A stretch of DNA of 64,000 nt, from contig NC_070567.1 in assembly GCF_026914185.1 (NCBI RefSeq), forward strand, positions 3,560,001 through 3,624,000, given 5' to 3'. A program made the position numbers and the translations under genes. The notes beneath the pieces were generated by a model. That model was not told where the DNA came from and did no database searches. It worked only from the letters and a program-made list of their open reading frames with translations. Source of the stretch: Puccinia triticina (taxonomy: Eukaryota > Basidiomycota > Pucciniomycetes > Pucciniales > Pucciniaceae). Shown one piece after another: positions 1-11,779 of this stretch (the first letter of the stretch is position 1; each line of letters starts with the position of its first letter).

Positions 1-2
1 CG

Positions 3-1067
3 CCCCGGCAGTGGAACCAGGAACTGCACTCTGGTCTGGTGGGTTTGGGTCTATCTCAGTCTTGGTACGACCCTACTCTCTACTTCCGTCTGGAGGCCGG
101 CAAACTCATAGCAGCGGTTACTGTACATGTGGACGACCTGACCATCGTTGGCGAACCAACCTACGTGGATTCTCTCATCAAATCCCTTGGCGCTCTGTTC
201 ACGATAGGTGCGGACGAGGAGTTGCACCACTTCTTGTCGATTAAGATCACGAGGGATATTGAAAATCGACTCCTCTTCATGTCACAGTGCCACTACATTG
301 AAGACTTAATTCCTCGGTTCCTCCCCAACGGTCCAACCTCTGTTTCGGCCCCCACGGATTCCGGTTTCAAGAACCTTTGCCGGAGACAACCAAATGAACA
401 ACCTTCTCCGGGACCATACAACCAAATCATTGGGTCCCTTTTATGGGTGGCGCAATGCACGCGTCCGGATGTTTCCTTTGCCGTGAACAAGCTATCACAA
501 TTCTTGAAGGACCCCTCCGCCTCTCATTGGACAGCAGCGGTCAGGGTTCTTAACTATCTAGTGTCCACCAAACACCTTTGTCTACGGCTCGGCGGGTCTC
601 TTGTCTGTAGTGGGTATTCCGATGCAGATTGGGCTGAAGATAGGGAGGATCGTCGCTCAACATCTGCGTACACATTCAGGATTGGCGATGGTGCTATTTC
701 CTGGAAATCTCGGAAACAAGCGACTGTCTCATTGTCGAGCACAGAGGCTGAGTACAAGGCCTTGTCTGATTCCTGCAAGGAAGGCATTTGGCTTTGGAAC
801 ATCCTCACTGAAATTCGCCTTTGTCCTCGAGAAGCGTTGCCGCTCCATGTCGACAACGAAGGGGCCGAAGCCCTAGCCAACAACCCCGAACATCACTCAA
901 GAACAAAACACATCAATGCAAGGTATCATTTTGTTCGGGAATGCGTTAAGGATTCAAGAGTCAAGATCTTCCATGTCTCGACACACGACATGCTAGCAGA
1001 TATGCTGACAAAACCCCTCTCCCGAGTTCTTTTGGAAAAACACCGGGCCCGGTTTGGAGTTGTGTAG
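3..1067 (+). CDS. Copia retrotransposon Pol, C-terminal part (reverse transcriptase end and RNase H)
   Basis: The frame is open from the left edge of the window to the TAG stop, so the start lies outside. The residues WNQELH and GLSQSWYDPTLYF belong to the Copia reverse transcriptase; the catalytic box reads HVDDLTIVG. The connection domain has CTRPDVSFAVNKLSQFL. RNase H follows, with YSDADWAEDREDRRSTSAY, SLSSTEAEYKAL, the DNEGAEALANN block, HHSRTKHINARYHFVRE and the terminal DMLADMLTKPL. All blocks are in order with no stop or frameshift, so this part of the element looks recent. The role is copying genomic RNA into cDNA in cytoplasmic particles. The protein differs clearly from the Pol at 55 kb, so it is a different Copia lineage. 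A poly-T run (about 1068-1086) separates the stop from the 3' LTR. Confidence 0.95.
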   Translation, partial: PRQWNQELHSGLVGLGLSQSWYDPTLYFRLEAGKLIAAVTVHVDDLTIVGEPTYVDSLIKSLGALFTIGADEELHHFLSIKITRDIENRLLFMSQCHYIEDLIPRFLPNGPTSVSAPTDSGFKNLCRRQPNEQPSPGPYNQIIGSLLWVAQCTRPDVSFAVNKLSQFLKDPSASHWTAAVRVLNYLVSTKHLCLRLGGSLVCSGYSDADWAEDREDRRSTSAYTFRIGDGAISWKSRKQATVSLSSTEAEYKALSDSCKEGIWLWNILTEIRLCPREALPLHVDNEGAEALANNPEHHSRTKHINARYHFVRECVKDSRVKIFHVSTHDMLADMLTKPLSRVLLEKHRARFGVV

Positions 1068-1150
1068 TTTTTTTTTTTTTTTTTTTGTATCTCCAAAATT
1101 TTTTTTCCCTGTCCTCAGTAGCTTCATCTCTTTTCCACTCGAGTTCTCAG

Positions 1151-1466
1151 CAAGAGGGGGTGTTGAGAATGCGCATCTAGTGCTCATCTCATTTTTCTGT
1201 TTCCTGCCTCAATCTCTCATTTCACTTTCATGTCACATGTCTTTCACTTCTTCTTTTTCATTCTCACTCGTGTATTTAACCTGGGGCAGCTTGTGTTGGA
1301 AAGCCTTTCTTCATCCTTTCCAACACACCATCGACTCCTCTCTGCTGTCCCAGGTTAGTCATTTCTCTCTGTTTCTTCTTTTCTCTTTTTCTCTTTGTCA
1401 TTGAAATAAATCATCCTTTCCAACACACCATCGACTCCTCTATGCTGTCCCAGATTTATCTCAACA
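1151..1466 (+). mobile_element. Copia 3' LTR with polypurine tract
   Basis: The polypurine tract CAAGAGGGGG (1151-1160) lies directly before the LTR, which runs 1161-1466 (306 bp). It starts TGTTGAGA and ends TCTCAACA, a perfect 8 bp terminal inverted repeat. Inside, a 43 bp segment occurs twice, at 1311-1353 and 1411-1453, nearly identical. The first copy is followed by GTTAGTC and a pyrimidine-rich linker. The 5' LTR is outside the window, so LTR divergence and the target duplication cannot be checked. Confidence 0.9.
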
Positions 1467-1492
1467 GCGGCGGGTACCAATTGCCATCTCTA
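1467..1492 (+). mobile_element. Right end of a hAT-type non-autonomous element, cut by the Copia insertion
   Basis: Directly after the LTR comes GCGGCGGGTACC and then TTGCCATCTCTA. The same GGGTACC-rich end closing in TTGCCATCTCTA terminates the complete hAT element at 14343-16346. The Copia element therefore seems to have landed near the right end of another member of that family, most of which lies to the left of the window. Confidence 0.55.
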
Positions 1493-1715
1493 GCCCCAAG
1501 GTACATGGCACCCACATGTTTCTGACCAACAAAAAAAAAATAAAGATTATTGGATAGTCAGTTTTGGAGCATCACTGAAAGGCAATAATCATTAAATGAG
1601 CTGTCTACCTTTAAATCATCCCGGTAACTGTCTTGAACGGCAGTATAGAGCATATGAATTGATCTCAAAACTACCTTTGCCGACAGCATGTGCTTAACAA
1701 CCCGCAAGATTACCA

Positions 1716-2265
1716 GATGTAAACCACAAGTTTGCAAGATGTAAACCACAAGTTTACAAGATTTAAACCACAAGTTGACAAGATGTAAACCACAAGTTTA
1801 CAGCATGTAAGCCACAAGTTTACAAGTTGTAAACCACAAGTTTACAAGTTGTAAACCACAAGTTTGCAAGTTGTACACCACAGGCTCACAAGTTGTAAAC
1901 CACAAGTTTACAAGTTGTAAACCACAGGTTTACAAGACCTAAACCAGTTTAAAAGATGTAAACCACAATTTTACATGATGAAAACAACAATTTTACCAGA
2001 TGTAAACCACAAGTTTACAAGAGTAAACCACAATTTTACAAGATGTAAACCACAGGTTTACAAGATCTAAACCACAAGTTGACAAGATGTAAACCACAAG
2101 TTTCCAGCATGTGAACTACAGGTTACAAGACCACAAGATTACCAGATGTAAACCACAAGTTTGCAAGATGTAAACTACAATTTTACAGCATGTAAACCAC
2201 AAGCTTAAAGGTTTTAATCCACGGTGTACAAGTTGTAAAACACAAGTTTACAGCATGTGATAAGT
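1716..2265 (-). repeat. Degenerate 21-22 bp minisatellite (reverse orientation)
   Basis: Diverged units of the form CCACAAGTTTACAAGATGTAAA follow each other, with substitutions and small indels. The unit contains TTTACA and TGTAAA as an inverted repeat, so each can fold on itself. This is the opposite strand of the array at 3.3-8.8 kb. The short open frames here come from the repeat. The bases 1493-1715 hold nothing I recognise. Confidence 0.85.
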
Positions 2266-2690
2266 TCAGGCTGAAAGAAATTGATTTCAGTAAAAACAAA
2301 AATAAGATAGAAAACAATGATGATTGATTTTTACCTGAAAGAAAAAGGAACAAAGTTGAGATGAGAACACATGGGCTAAGATAATAAATGAAGAGTTAGC
2401 TAATCATGGTCAACAGGATAGATGAGAAAGAAAGATAAAAGGATAAACCTGAGAATTGAGCCGCCTAGACTAGTGACCTTGACAAGGAACCACACTATGA
2501 TTTGGTGTTTGACTAGCCCCTGGCTGGAAGGAAGGTGTCAAGATGCAGGAAAGGAAATTGGTGACTGTCAACTGGATCAAGGAGTAGCGCTCAACTGCTT
2601 TCAATTTGAAACCTTCACACCCGTTGACATCATTGAAAACAAGTTTGAAGTCACAAGCTGTATCACTGTGCACCCACATATTCTAACAGC
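2266..2690 (+). repeat. Unique spacer within the minisatellite, inverted copy at 12.15-12.62 kb
   Basis: About 425 bp without minisatellite units. It is the diverged reverse complement of 12153-12617; for example ACTTGGTCAAGGTCA-type and GACAGTCACCAATTTCC-type blocks are shared. Both copies are bounded by minisatellite. A 105-codon frame (2422-2739) runs into the repeats, matches no family I know, and is not open in the other copy. Confidence 0.7.
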
Positions 2691-3914
2691 ATGTAAACTA
2701 AAGTTTACAACATGTAAACCACAAGGTCCCAAGATGTAAACCACAGGTTAACAAGATCTAAACCAAAAGTTTAAAAGATGTGAACCACAATTTTACATGA
2801 TGCAAACAACAATTTTACCAAATGTAAAGTACAAGTTTACAAGACAAAAACCACAAGTTTACGGCAGGTGAACTACAGGTTACAAGATGTAAAGCGCAAG
2901 TTTACAAGATGTAAACCGGTTGTTTACATCTTGTTAACCTGTGGTTTACATCTTGGAAACCTATAGTTTACATCTTGTAAACTGTAGTTTACATGCTGTA
3001 AAATTGTGGTTTACATCTTGTAAACTTGTGGTTTACATCTTGTAAACTTCTGGTTTACATCTTGTGACCTGTGGTTGACATGCTGTAAACTTGTGGTTTA
3101 CCTCTTGTAAAATTTAAACCACAAGTTTACAAGACGTAAACCACAAGTTTACAGCATGTGAACTACAGGTTACAAGATGTAAACCACAAGTTTACACATG
3201 TGAACTACATGTTTCAAAATGTAAACCACCAGTTTACAAGATGTAAACAACAAGTTTACAAGATGAAACTTTTTTTTACATTTTGTTAACCTGTGGTTTA
3301 CATCTTGTAAACTTGTGGTTTACATCTTGTAAACTTGTGGTTTACATCTTGTAAACTTGTGGTTTACATTTTGTAAACTTGTGGTTTACATTTTGTAAAC
3401 TTGTGGTTTACATCTTGTAAACTTGTGGTTTACATCTTGTAAACTTGTGGTTTACATCTTGTAAACTTGTGGTTTACATCTTGTAAACTTGTGGTTTACA
3501 TCTTGTAAACTTGTGGTTTACATCTTGTAAACTTGTGGTTTACATCTTGTAAACTTGTGGTTTACATCTTGTAAACTTGTGGTTTACATCTTGTAAACTT
3601 GTGGTTTACATCTTGTAAACTGGTGGTTTACATCTTTTAAACTTGTGGTTCACATCTTGTAAGCCTGTGTTTACAACTTTCAAACTTGTGGTGTACAACT
3701 TTTAAACTTGTGGCTTACATCTTGTTAACCCTTGTGGTTTACAACTTGGAAGCTGGTGGTTTACATCTTGTAAACTTGTGGTTTATATCTTGTAAACTTG
3801 TGGTGTACATCTTGTAAACTTGTGGTTTATATCTTGTAAACTTGTGGTTTACATCTTGTAAACTTGTGGTTTACCTCTTGTAATCTTGTGGTTTACATCT
3901 TTTAAACTTGTAGT
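2691..3914. repeat. 22 bp palindromic minisatellite with strand switches
   Basis: The unit is GTTTACATCTTGTAAACTTGTG and variants, with the core TTTACA-TCT-TGTAAA. Orientation changes three times: reverse to forward near 2920, forward to reverse near 3110, and reverse to forward near 3270. From about 3290 the units are very homogeneous, which suggests recent expansion. The array was split at 3919 by a solo LTR and resumes at 5627. Confidence 0.9.
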
Positions 3915-3919
3915 TCACA

Positions 3920-5621
3920 TGTCAGCCTACGTGATGCCAAGGACAAACCCTTCTAGCTACACGTGGTGCAAGAATAAGATAAAAGAGTATAATACTCTAA
4001 GACAAAAGTATAAGGGATAATTCCAATGTATATGTTGGAAATTATGGCGTAAAATATATGAAAAAATGGCGTAATTATATTAATAAAATTAATGTAATTA
4101 AATAAAGAGGGGCCTGATAAAATCAGGGGTGTTTAATCTGAAGAAAATGTGGCCAATGGCCTGGGACTGAAGAATGGTGAGCTGGAGAAGATCAGGAGCA
4201 CAGAATGCTCAGGGACTCAGAACAGCAGATCAGAAGTCTCCAGAGGAGCAGGTCTGACTACTATGGGCTTGGAACTAAGTGCGGGTTGTATTTCATGAGG
4301 GGAAGAATGAAATACATGGAGAAAAAGGGGCCTAAGAGGGGCCTAGGGGGCTAAAGGACCCTGATGGAAAGAAAAGGAACAAAAAGGAAATAAACCCTCT
4401 TCTGGGCATGGGGCATAATTCTAACATAATCCCTCAAAAGCAAACACTGGGGCCTGTAAACAGGTGTTGTTTAAATCCCAGCAAGGAATGGCGGAGAATC
4501 TCAAGAGAAAGGGTTTGAACTTACTAGTAAAAAGCCCTTAAAGTCTTGAGGTTCTTCAGGGTAGAAACTGGGCAGTTGAAAGCGCTTGAAGAGGTTTATT
4601 CTGAAGGCTGGGTGGACACTGGGCAGTTTCTGGCGACAAAATGAGGCTAAAAACAACTACTAAGGGACTTACCAGGCTAGAAACAGGCTATTGAGCACGT
4701 GTTGAACGTGGGTAAATTCAAGTAGGTATGTAAAGCGTGAGGAAAGGGCTTTTTGGGCGGACAGAGGGCTCTTTAAATACCTTTTACAGCCCTCTGGGGC
4801 GCGCAGGGGAGCCTCAGGGGCACTGGCCAACTAGTGGGCGGCTGCAAACAGGTTTTTTGCCGTGATGATGGCGCCATAGAGGCTTGAAACCCTTTGGGGG
4901 TGTGCCAAGGGAGACTAAATCAGTATTTTGATACCTCAGTTCAACCTTGCTACATGTGTGGTATAGAAGGGGCTGAGACGTGTGGCCATTTGTTCCAGAA
5001 TGGGCCACAGTATTCCCCAATCTAGTGTACTTTGCATGTACTAGTCCTTCTGCTGTGTCAGGAATATTCTGTTTACATCCATTTAACATCATTACATATG
5101 TACAGCTTATGTAATGTGTGTAGTGTTTCACGTGGAGGGGCAGACTTGATTTCCCTGGTGGTTGTGCTGTAATGTACAGGTAGCCCTTTTGGGGTTTCAT
5201 TCATGTTTGGAGCTCTGTGCCGTCTTTGGGTGTAGTGCGCAGGACGCGGGTTTAGATTTAACTCACCCTAAGTTGGGCTATCTTCTAAACTAAACATCAC
5301 ACTTCAGTTTCATGGTTATTGAAGTGTTATAAGCATATGTATATGTGTATATAAGCATACAGGTGCATTCACACGGGACGTGGTGCACCTGTTAAGCTTC
5401 GAAGTCAATTTACACAGGGAAGGAATAACAATTAAGGGTACCTTGAAGTGAGATACCCTAGGTTTAATTAGGCTTAGATTAAGAATATTGAGTAATATTC
5501 CAGGTTTTATATGTGTAAGTATAAGTAATGGTAGTATTAATGTCTCTTTCTTATGTAATGATATTTCTTGTTTGCTTTTGATATTATGTCACGGTGGCTC
5601 TGACATAGTAGCCAGCTGACA
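3920..5621. mobile_element. Solo LTR (1702 bp) with 5 bp target duplication
   Basis: The element starts TGTCAGC and ends GCTGACA, a 7 bp terminal inverted repeat with the TG...CA form of LTRs. It is flanked on both sides by TCACA (3915-3919 and 5622-5626). Removing it with one TCACA rebuilds a continuous minisatellite unit (GTTCACATCTT), so it inserted into a pre-existing array. A CTTTAAATAC TATA-like box is near 4770. There are no coding domains, hence a solo LTR left by recombination between two LTRs. The length suits a Gypsy-type LTR, but the family is not proven. The short frames inside match nothing. Confidence 0.88.
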
Positions 5622-5626
5622 TCACA

Positions 5627-8600
5627 TCTTCTAAGCCTCTGGTTTAGAACTCTTAAACTTGTGGTTTACATCTTGTTAATCCTTGTGGTTTACAACTTGG
5701 AAGCTTGTGGTTTACAGCTTGTAAACTTGTGGTTTACAACTTGTAAACTTGTGGTTTACAACTTGTAAACTTGTGGTTTACATCTTGTAAACTTGTGGTT
5801 TACATCTTTTAAACTTGTGGCTCACATCTTGCAAACCTGTGGTTTACAACCTGTAAAAAACCTGTGGTTTACAACTTGTGAACTTGTGGTTTACATTTTG
5901 TTAATCCTGGTGGTTTACAACTTGGAAACTTGTAGTTTACAACTTGTGAACTTATGGTTTACAACTTGTAAACTTGTGGTTTCCAACTTGTAAACTTGTG
6001 GTTTACAACTTGTAAACTTGTGGTTTACAACTTGTAAACTTGTGGTTTACAACTTGTAAATTGGTGGTTTACAACTTGTAAACTTGTGGTCTACAACTTG
6101 TAAACTTGTGGTTTACAACTTGTAAACTTGTGGTTTACAACTTGTAAACTTGTGGTTTACAACTTGTAAACTTGTTGTTTACATGCTGTAAACTTGTGGT
6201 TTACATGCTGTAAACTTGTGGTTTACATGCTGTAAACTTGTGGTTTATATCTTGTCAACTTGTGGTTTACATCTTGTAAACTTGTGGTTTACATCTTGTA
6301 AACTTGTGGTTTACATCTTGTAAACTTGTGGTTTACATCTTGTTAACTTGTAGTTTACATCTTGTAAATTGTAATTTACATTTTGTAATATGTAGTTTAC
6401 ATCTTGTAAACTGTAGTTTACTTCTTGTAAACTGTAGTTTACATGCTGTAAACTTGTGGTTTACAACTTGTAAACTTGTGGTTTACATGTGGTAGAATGG
6501 TGGGTTACACATTGAAAACATGTGGTTTATATGTTGTAAACATGTGGTTTACATGCTGTAAACATGTGGTTTACATGCTGTAGAATGGTGGGTTACATGT
6601 TGAAAACTTGTGGTTTACATGTTGTAAACAGGTGGTTTGCATGCTGTAAACATGTGGTTTGCATGCTGTAAACATGTGGTTTACATGCTGTAAACATGTG
6701 GTTTACATGATGTAAACTGTAGTTTACATGCTGTAAACTGTAGTTTACATGCTATAAACTTGTGGTTTACATGCGGTCAACTTGTGGTTTACATTCTGTA
6801 AACTTGTGGTTTACATGCTGTCAACTTGTGGTTTACATGCTGTAAACTTGTGGTTTACATCTTGTAAACGGTAGTTTACATGCTGTAAACTTGTGGTTTA
6901 CATTTTCTAAACTTGTGGTTTACATCTTGGAAACTGTAGCTTACATGCTGTAAACTGTATTTTACATGCTGTATACTTGTAGTTTACATCTTGTAAACTG
7001 TAGTTTACATGCTGTAAACTTGTGGTTTATATGCTCTAAGCTGTAGTTTACATGCTGTAAACTTGTGGTTTACATGCTGTAAACTTGTGGTTTACATCTT
7101 GTAAACTGTAGTTTACATGCTGTAAACTGTAGTTTACATGCTGTAAACTTTTGGTTTACATGCTGTAAACTTGTGGTTTACATGCTGTCAACTTGTGGTT
7201 TACATGCTGTAAACTTGTGGTTTACATCTTGTAAACTGTAGTTTACATGCTGTAAACTTGTGGTTTACATTTTCTAAACTTGTGGTTTACATCTTGGAAA
7301 CTGTAGCTTACATGCTGTAAACTGTATTTTACATGCTGTATACTTGTAGTTTACATCTTGTAAACTGTAGTTTACATGCTGTAAACTTGTGGTTTATATG
7401 CTCTAAGCTGTAGTTTACATGCTGTAAACTTGTGGTTTACATGCTGTAAACTTGTGGTTTACATCTTGTAAACTGTAGTTTACATGCTGTAAACTGTAGT
7501 TTACATGCTGTAAACTTGTGGTTTACATGCTCTAAGCTGCAGTTTACATGCTGTAAACTTGTGGTTTACATGCTGTAAACTTGTGGTTTACATCTTGTAA
7601 ACTGTATTTTACATGCTGTATACTTGTAGTTTACATCTTGTAAACTGTAGTTTACATGCTGTAAACTTGTGGTTTATATGCTCTAAGCTGTAGTTTACAT
7701 GCTGTAAACTTGTGGTTTACATGCTGTAAACTTGTGGTTTACATGCTGTAAACTTGTGGTTTACATGCTGTAAACTTGTGGTTTACATGCTCTAAACTGT
7801 AGTTTGCATGCTGTAAACTTGTGGTTTACATCTTGTAAACTGTAGTTTACATGCTGTAAACTTGTGGTTTACATCTTATAAACTTGTGGTTTACATCTTG
7901 TAAACTGTAGTTTACATGCTGTAAACTTGTGGTTTACATCTTGTAAACTGTAGTTTACATGCTGTAAACTTGTGGTTTACATCTTGTAAACTGTAGTTTA
8001 CATGCTGTAAACTTGTGGTTTACATGCTGTCAACTGTAGTTTACATGCTGTAAACTTGTGGTTTACATGCTGTCAACTGTAGTTTACATGCTGTAAACTT
8101 GTGGTTTACATGCTGTAAACTTGTGGTTTACATCTTGTAAACTGTAGTTTACATGCTGTAAACTTGTGGTTTACATCTTGTAAACTGTAGTTCACATGCT
8201 GTAAACTTGTGGTTTACATGCTGTCAACTGTAGTTTACATGCTGTAAACTTGTGGTTTACATGCTGTAAACTTGTGGTTTACATGTTGTAAATTGTAGTT
8301 TACATGCTGTAAACTTGTGGTTTACATGTCGTAAACTGTAGTTTACATGCTGTAAACTTGTGGTTTACATCTTGTAAACTGTATTTTACATGCTGTAAAC
8401 TTGTGGTTTACATCTTGTAAGCTGTAGTTTACATGCTGTAAACTTGTGGTTTACATCTTGTAAACTGTAGTTTACATGCTGTAAACTTGTGGTTCACATC
8501 TTGTAAACTGTAGTTTACAACTTATAAACTTGTGGTTTACAACTTGTAAACTTGGGGTTTCCATACATCTTGTAAACCTGTGGTTTACATACATCTTGTA

Positions 8601-8835
8601 AACCTGTGGTTTACATCTTGTAAACCTGTGGTTTACATCTTGTAAACCTGTGGTTTACATCTTGTAAACCTGTGGTATACATCTTGTAAACCTGTGGTTT
8701 ACATCTTGTAAACCTGTGGTTTACATCTTGTAAACCTGTGGTTTACATCTTGTAAACCTGTGGTTTACATCTTGTAAACTTGTGGTTTACATCTTGTAAG
8801 CCTGTGGTTTACATCTTGTAAACCTGTGGTTTACA
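5627..8835 (+). repeat. Large 21-22 bp palindromic minisatellite array
   Basis: More than 140 units of GTTTACATSTTGTAAACTTGTG type (S is C or G). Sub-blocks differ in the loop: ACAACTTGTAAA near 5.7-6.2 kb, ACATGCTGTAAA near 6.2-8.4 kb, and ACATCTTGTAAACCTGTGG near 8.58-8.83 kb. Larger blocks also repeat, for example 6.84-7.15 kb and 7.2-7.5 kb share the same run of variants. This indicates higher-order duplication inside the array. No genes. Confidence 0.92.
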
Positions 8836-8859
8836 AATCTCAAGAAATCCGCCATAGCC

Positions 8860-9265
8860 AACAATGGGAAGTTACTTACGTTACGTTATCCAGCGGGATT
8901 TTTGTAACGTAACTTCCCACCTTTACCAGATAACGCGTTATTGTTATCTGGTGAAATATTCCTGCGCTATTTTGGATAACGTAACAGAGGCGAATTTCCG
9001 CCTTGATGCCGCAAAAAATAACGCCAATAATGCGCTAACCGCGTTATCTGGCGTAAAAGCACCGTAAAATAGGCAAAAAACCCACGTTATCAGCACATTA
9101 TCCTCCTCAGATTGCGGGGGATAACGCAACGTGTCTAATAAAACAGAAAAAAAATCAAAAAATAACGTAACTAAAACAATGCTGCCGTTAGCGCAAGGAT
9201 AACGGCACCAATTTAGTTACGTTATCCGTTACTTTTTGTTACGGATAACGTAACTTCCCATTGTT
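8860..9265. mobile_element. MITE, 406 bp, with 9 bp target duplication (Mutator-like)
   Basis: The terminal inverted repeat AACAATGGGAAGTTAC is perfect over 16 bp at both ends. GCCATAGCC is duplicated at 8851-8859 and 9266-9274. The interior is full of GTTATC/GATAAC subrepeats (TTACGTTATCC, ATAACGCGTTAT). There is no transposase, so movement would depend on another element. A 9 bp duplication is typical of Mutator-like elements; I infer that class from the length only. Confidence 0.85.
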
Positions 9266-9274
9266 GCCATAGCC

Positions 9275-10110
9275 ACACCTTCCCTTAATAGTCCACACTC
9301 TTATATCTTTTTCTTGTTCCCAGAGAGGCAGCCCATTAAAGCAATCTTCCCTCTCCAGCTCTATTCATCCCAGGAGTAGTTCCACACCGTTGGTCCTACG
9401 TTTGACTATCAAATTTACACAAGAGCCAACTTTTATTCTGGTGGCCAGCTAAAAAAATTGTTGCACTTATTTTCCACCTAAAATCCACTACACCTGACTT
9501 CTTGGCTTCTGTTTATTGATGGTTGCCATTTTTATCATGGACTAAGATGAAGAACCAATCAATGTAGTACATCACAAATATATAAATAATAATAAGCACA
9601 AGCCAAACAAAGCAAAACTGCAACAAAAAACTGAAGCAGTAACAATACATAATGCACATGGGGTGAATGTGTGTGGTTCCTCCCATGATGGTGGCTGCCC
9701 CAGTCTTTTTGGCTTCAATTTTGGAACGGAGTGTTCTGGCGGTCTAGTTAGATAGAGTTTCCATGTCTGGGAAAAAGGCGGAATGACTGTGTCAGGTGGC
9801 TGAAGAGAGCGTTGGTGAAGGGTGGCCAAGGGAAGGGGAGATTAGTTGGTGTTGGAATAAACAATTGTTTTGTTTTGAGGGAAAGCTTTGTGGTATAAAG
9901 GATAGTGAAAAATAGTTCAGCCAGAGATGTAAGAGACTTTAAATGGTGGACTGAGGTTGGATGACAGACAAGAAACCAATCTCTCTTGAGAGGGTGGTTT
10001 AAATACCTGGTCCATTGCCCTTCTGTTAGGTACTTGACGGGCTTCCTCAGGGGACACTGCCTTGGGGGCACAACTCCTAGGCTCCCTAAACCGTAATGCA
10101 TCCAAGCGCT
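9275..10110. other. No recognisable gene or repeat
   Basis: Low-complexity to ordinary sequence. Minus-strand frames of 62-117 codons (for example 9748-10101) have no recognisable domain and overlap each other in several frames. I see nothing supportable. Confidence 0.5.
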
Positions 10111-10555
10111 TTAGAGCATTTCCACCGCAGGCGGTATTTTTGGGGCACTAAAATTTGATCTCTGGCAGTGCGCAGCCAGTTTTAGCGCCCCAAACTGCTG
10201 CAGCATACACCGCGAGAGTCTGTAAAAATTCATGAAAGGCATATGTCGCCCCCGGTCCACTCCCCCGTCAAATCCACCCGGTTATTGAAGGGAGTTCTCT
10301 TGTTGATGATCGGAACAAAGTGGGTTGTTCCGGTCATTGTGGGGAGTATATACCCCTCTCAATAACTGGAACAAAACGGCCATCAAGGGGAGTAAATATG
10401 TACCTCCCTCGATGAGGTCGGTTGCTGTTCTGGTCATTGAGAGGCCCTCCCCTCAATGACCAACCTGTTCCGGTCATTGAGGGGAGGACCTCTTGATGAC
10501 GTGTCCATTCCAGTCATCAAGGACACCTCTTGGTGACTTTTTGATGAAAAAAGCT
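10111..10555. repeat. Diverged repeats with GGTCATTGAGGGG motif
   Basis: After a TTTTAGAGCATTTCC segment, short units built around CCGGTCATTGAGGGGAGG and TTGATGAYCGGAAC recur at irregular spacing in both orientations. They resemble, at lower similarity, the GATGACCGG array at 14.5-15.1 kb, and may be a decayed relative of it. Confidence 0.45.
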
Positions 10556-11570
10556 GGCCGGTGTGGTATGCTTTATGGTTGCCCATCTAACCCATTTTAA
10601 AATTTCCTTTTTTCTCATATGTACACTCTCAAATCAACCAATACGGCGACACCATTGGATTCTACGGCCAAAACTACACAGGACATCATGGACAACACAC
10701 CTTACACCCCTCTGGATCAGAAGATACAACCCCTTCAAGACACCATCAGCCAGTTTCACACACTAACACCATACTCAGGTCATGTAATCCGTTACATGAA
10801 CCACACTTACCCAGGACATGTAATCAGTTACATGTACCACCCTGACAGTATGTCTACCCTTCATATATCCTTTACCTCATCAGCTGCACTCATTTCATTG
10901 TGCTATGCACATGTCATGCAGTGTCATGCAGTGTTATGCACACTTGATGCAGGCTTGTGCAGTCTTATGCAGGTGCATGCAGACTAGTGTAATAGGGGCT
11001 GCGGTCTGAAAGTTGACAGATGACATCATGCAGGTGTCAAGATAGCAAGAACCCCTCATGCAGCTTGCAGATGACATCATTTGACAGGCCAGGCCAGCTA
11101 AAACACCTCACCTCCTGTCTCTCACTAGCTAAATTCTCTCATATGACATCATGACCTCATGTGACCTGTCAACCACCAGCCAAAATACCTCATTGTAGTC
11201 TTCAGGGCAGCTAAAACCCCTCATTCTCTTGTTCCCCTGGAGCTAAAATCACTCACTCTTTTCTATTTAAGGAGGCTCTCCTCCCCCCAGTTGTAATTTC
11301 TCTCAGCAAACTACTTGCACTCAGCTTACCCCATAACAGTACAATACTTGCTCACTCTACAGTATTAGCCCCACTCTATATTGTGGTTTTACACCCTTAC
11401 ATACAAATTACAACCTCATTACAACACTTACACATCAGCTACATCACCATAACCCTTAAGCTACCTGCTCAAATTAGGCTATCTTTTGATACACCTCCAC
11501 TATCACTACATAAACCTTCCAATCGTAGATTAGGGGGCTTGTTTTAGTGTCTAGTGACCCAGGAAAGGCA
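10556..11570 (+). other. LTR-like region, boundaries unresolved
   Basis: Contains tandem CATGTAATC..TTACATG and CATGCAG direct repeats (10.77-10.98 kb). It then has a promoter-like stretch with CTATTTAAGG near 11264 followed by a C-rich segment and TTTCTCTCAGC. The composition is that of an LTR or a retroelement leader. I could not find matching TG...CA ends with a target duplication. A frame at 10619-10987 is not recognisable. Confidence 0.3.
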
Positions 11571-11639
11571 GAGGTAACCTCATTCATCCCTTTCCGCACT
11601 CAACAAAAGGTTCTCAGGAACACTTTTGAGCTTTACACC

Positions 11640-11775
11640 AGTACTGTGGTACCCGCCTAAAAGACCCGTGGTACCCGCCAGGCGGTGCTGGATGTGGTGC
11701 CGGGTGCCTGTTTTTGGCAAAAACTGCGCGGTTACCAGCGGTGTAAATGGTACCTGGGTACGTTTTGACATTCTC
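11640..11775. mobile_element. Degenerate hAT-type terminus with GGTACCCGCC repeats
   Basis: GTGGTACCCGCC occurs twice, followed by a GGGTACG..TTGACATTCTCT end that resembles the TTTGCCATCTCTA terminus of the element ending at 16346. Ends and target duplication cannot be defined. Confidence 0.35.
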
Positions 11776-11779
11776 TGAT

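Noticed and set aside
3290..8835. CRISPR array
   Set aside because: Units are contiguous with no unique spacers, the host is eukaryotic and no cas gene is present. It is a minisatellite.
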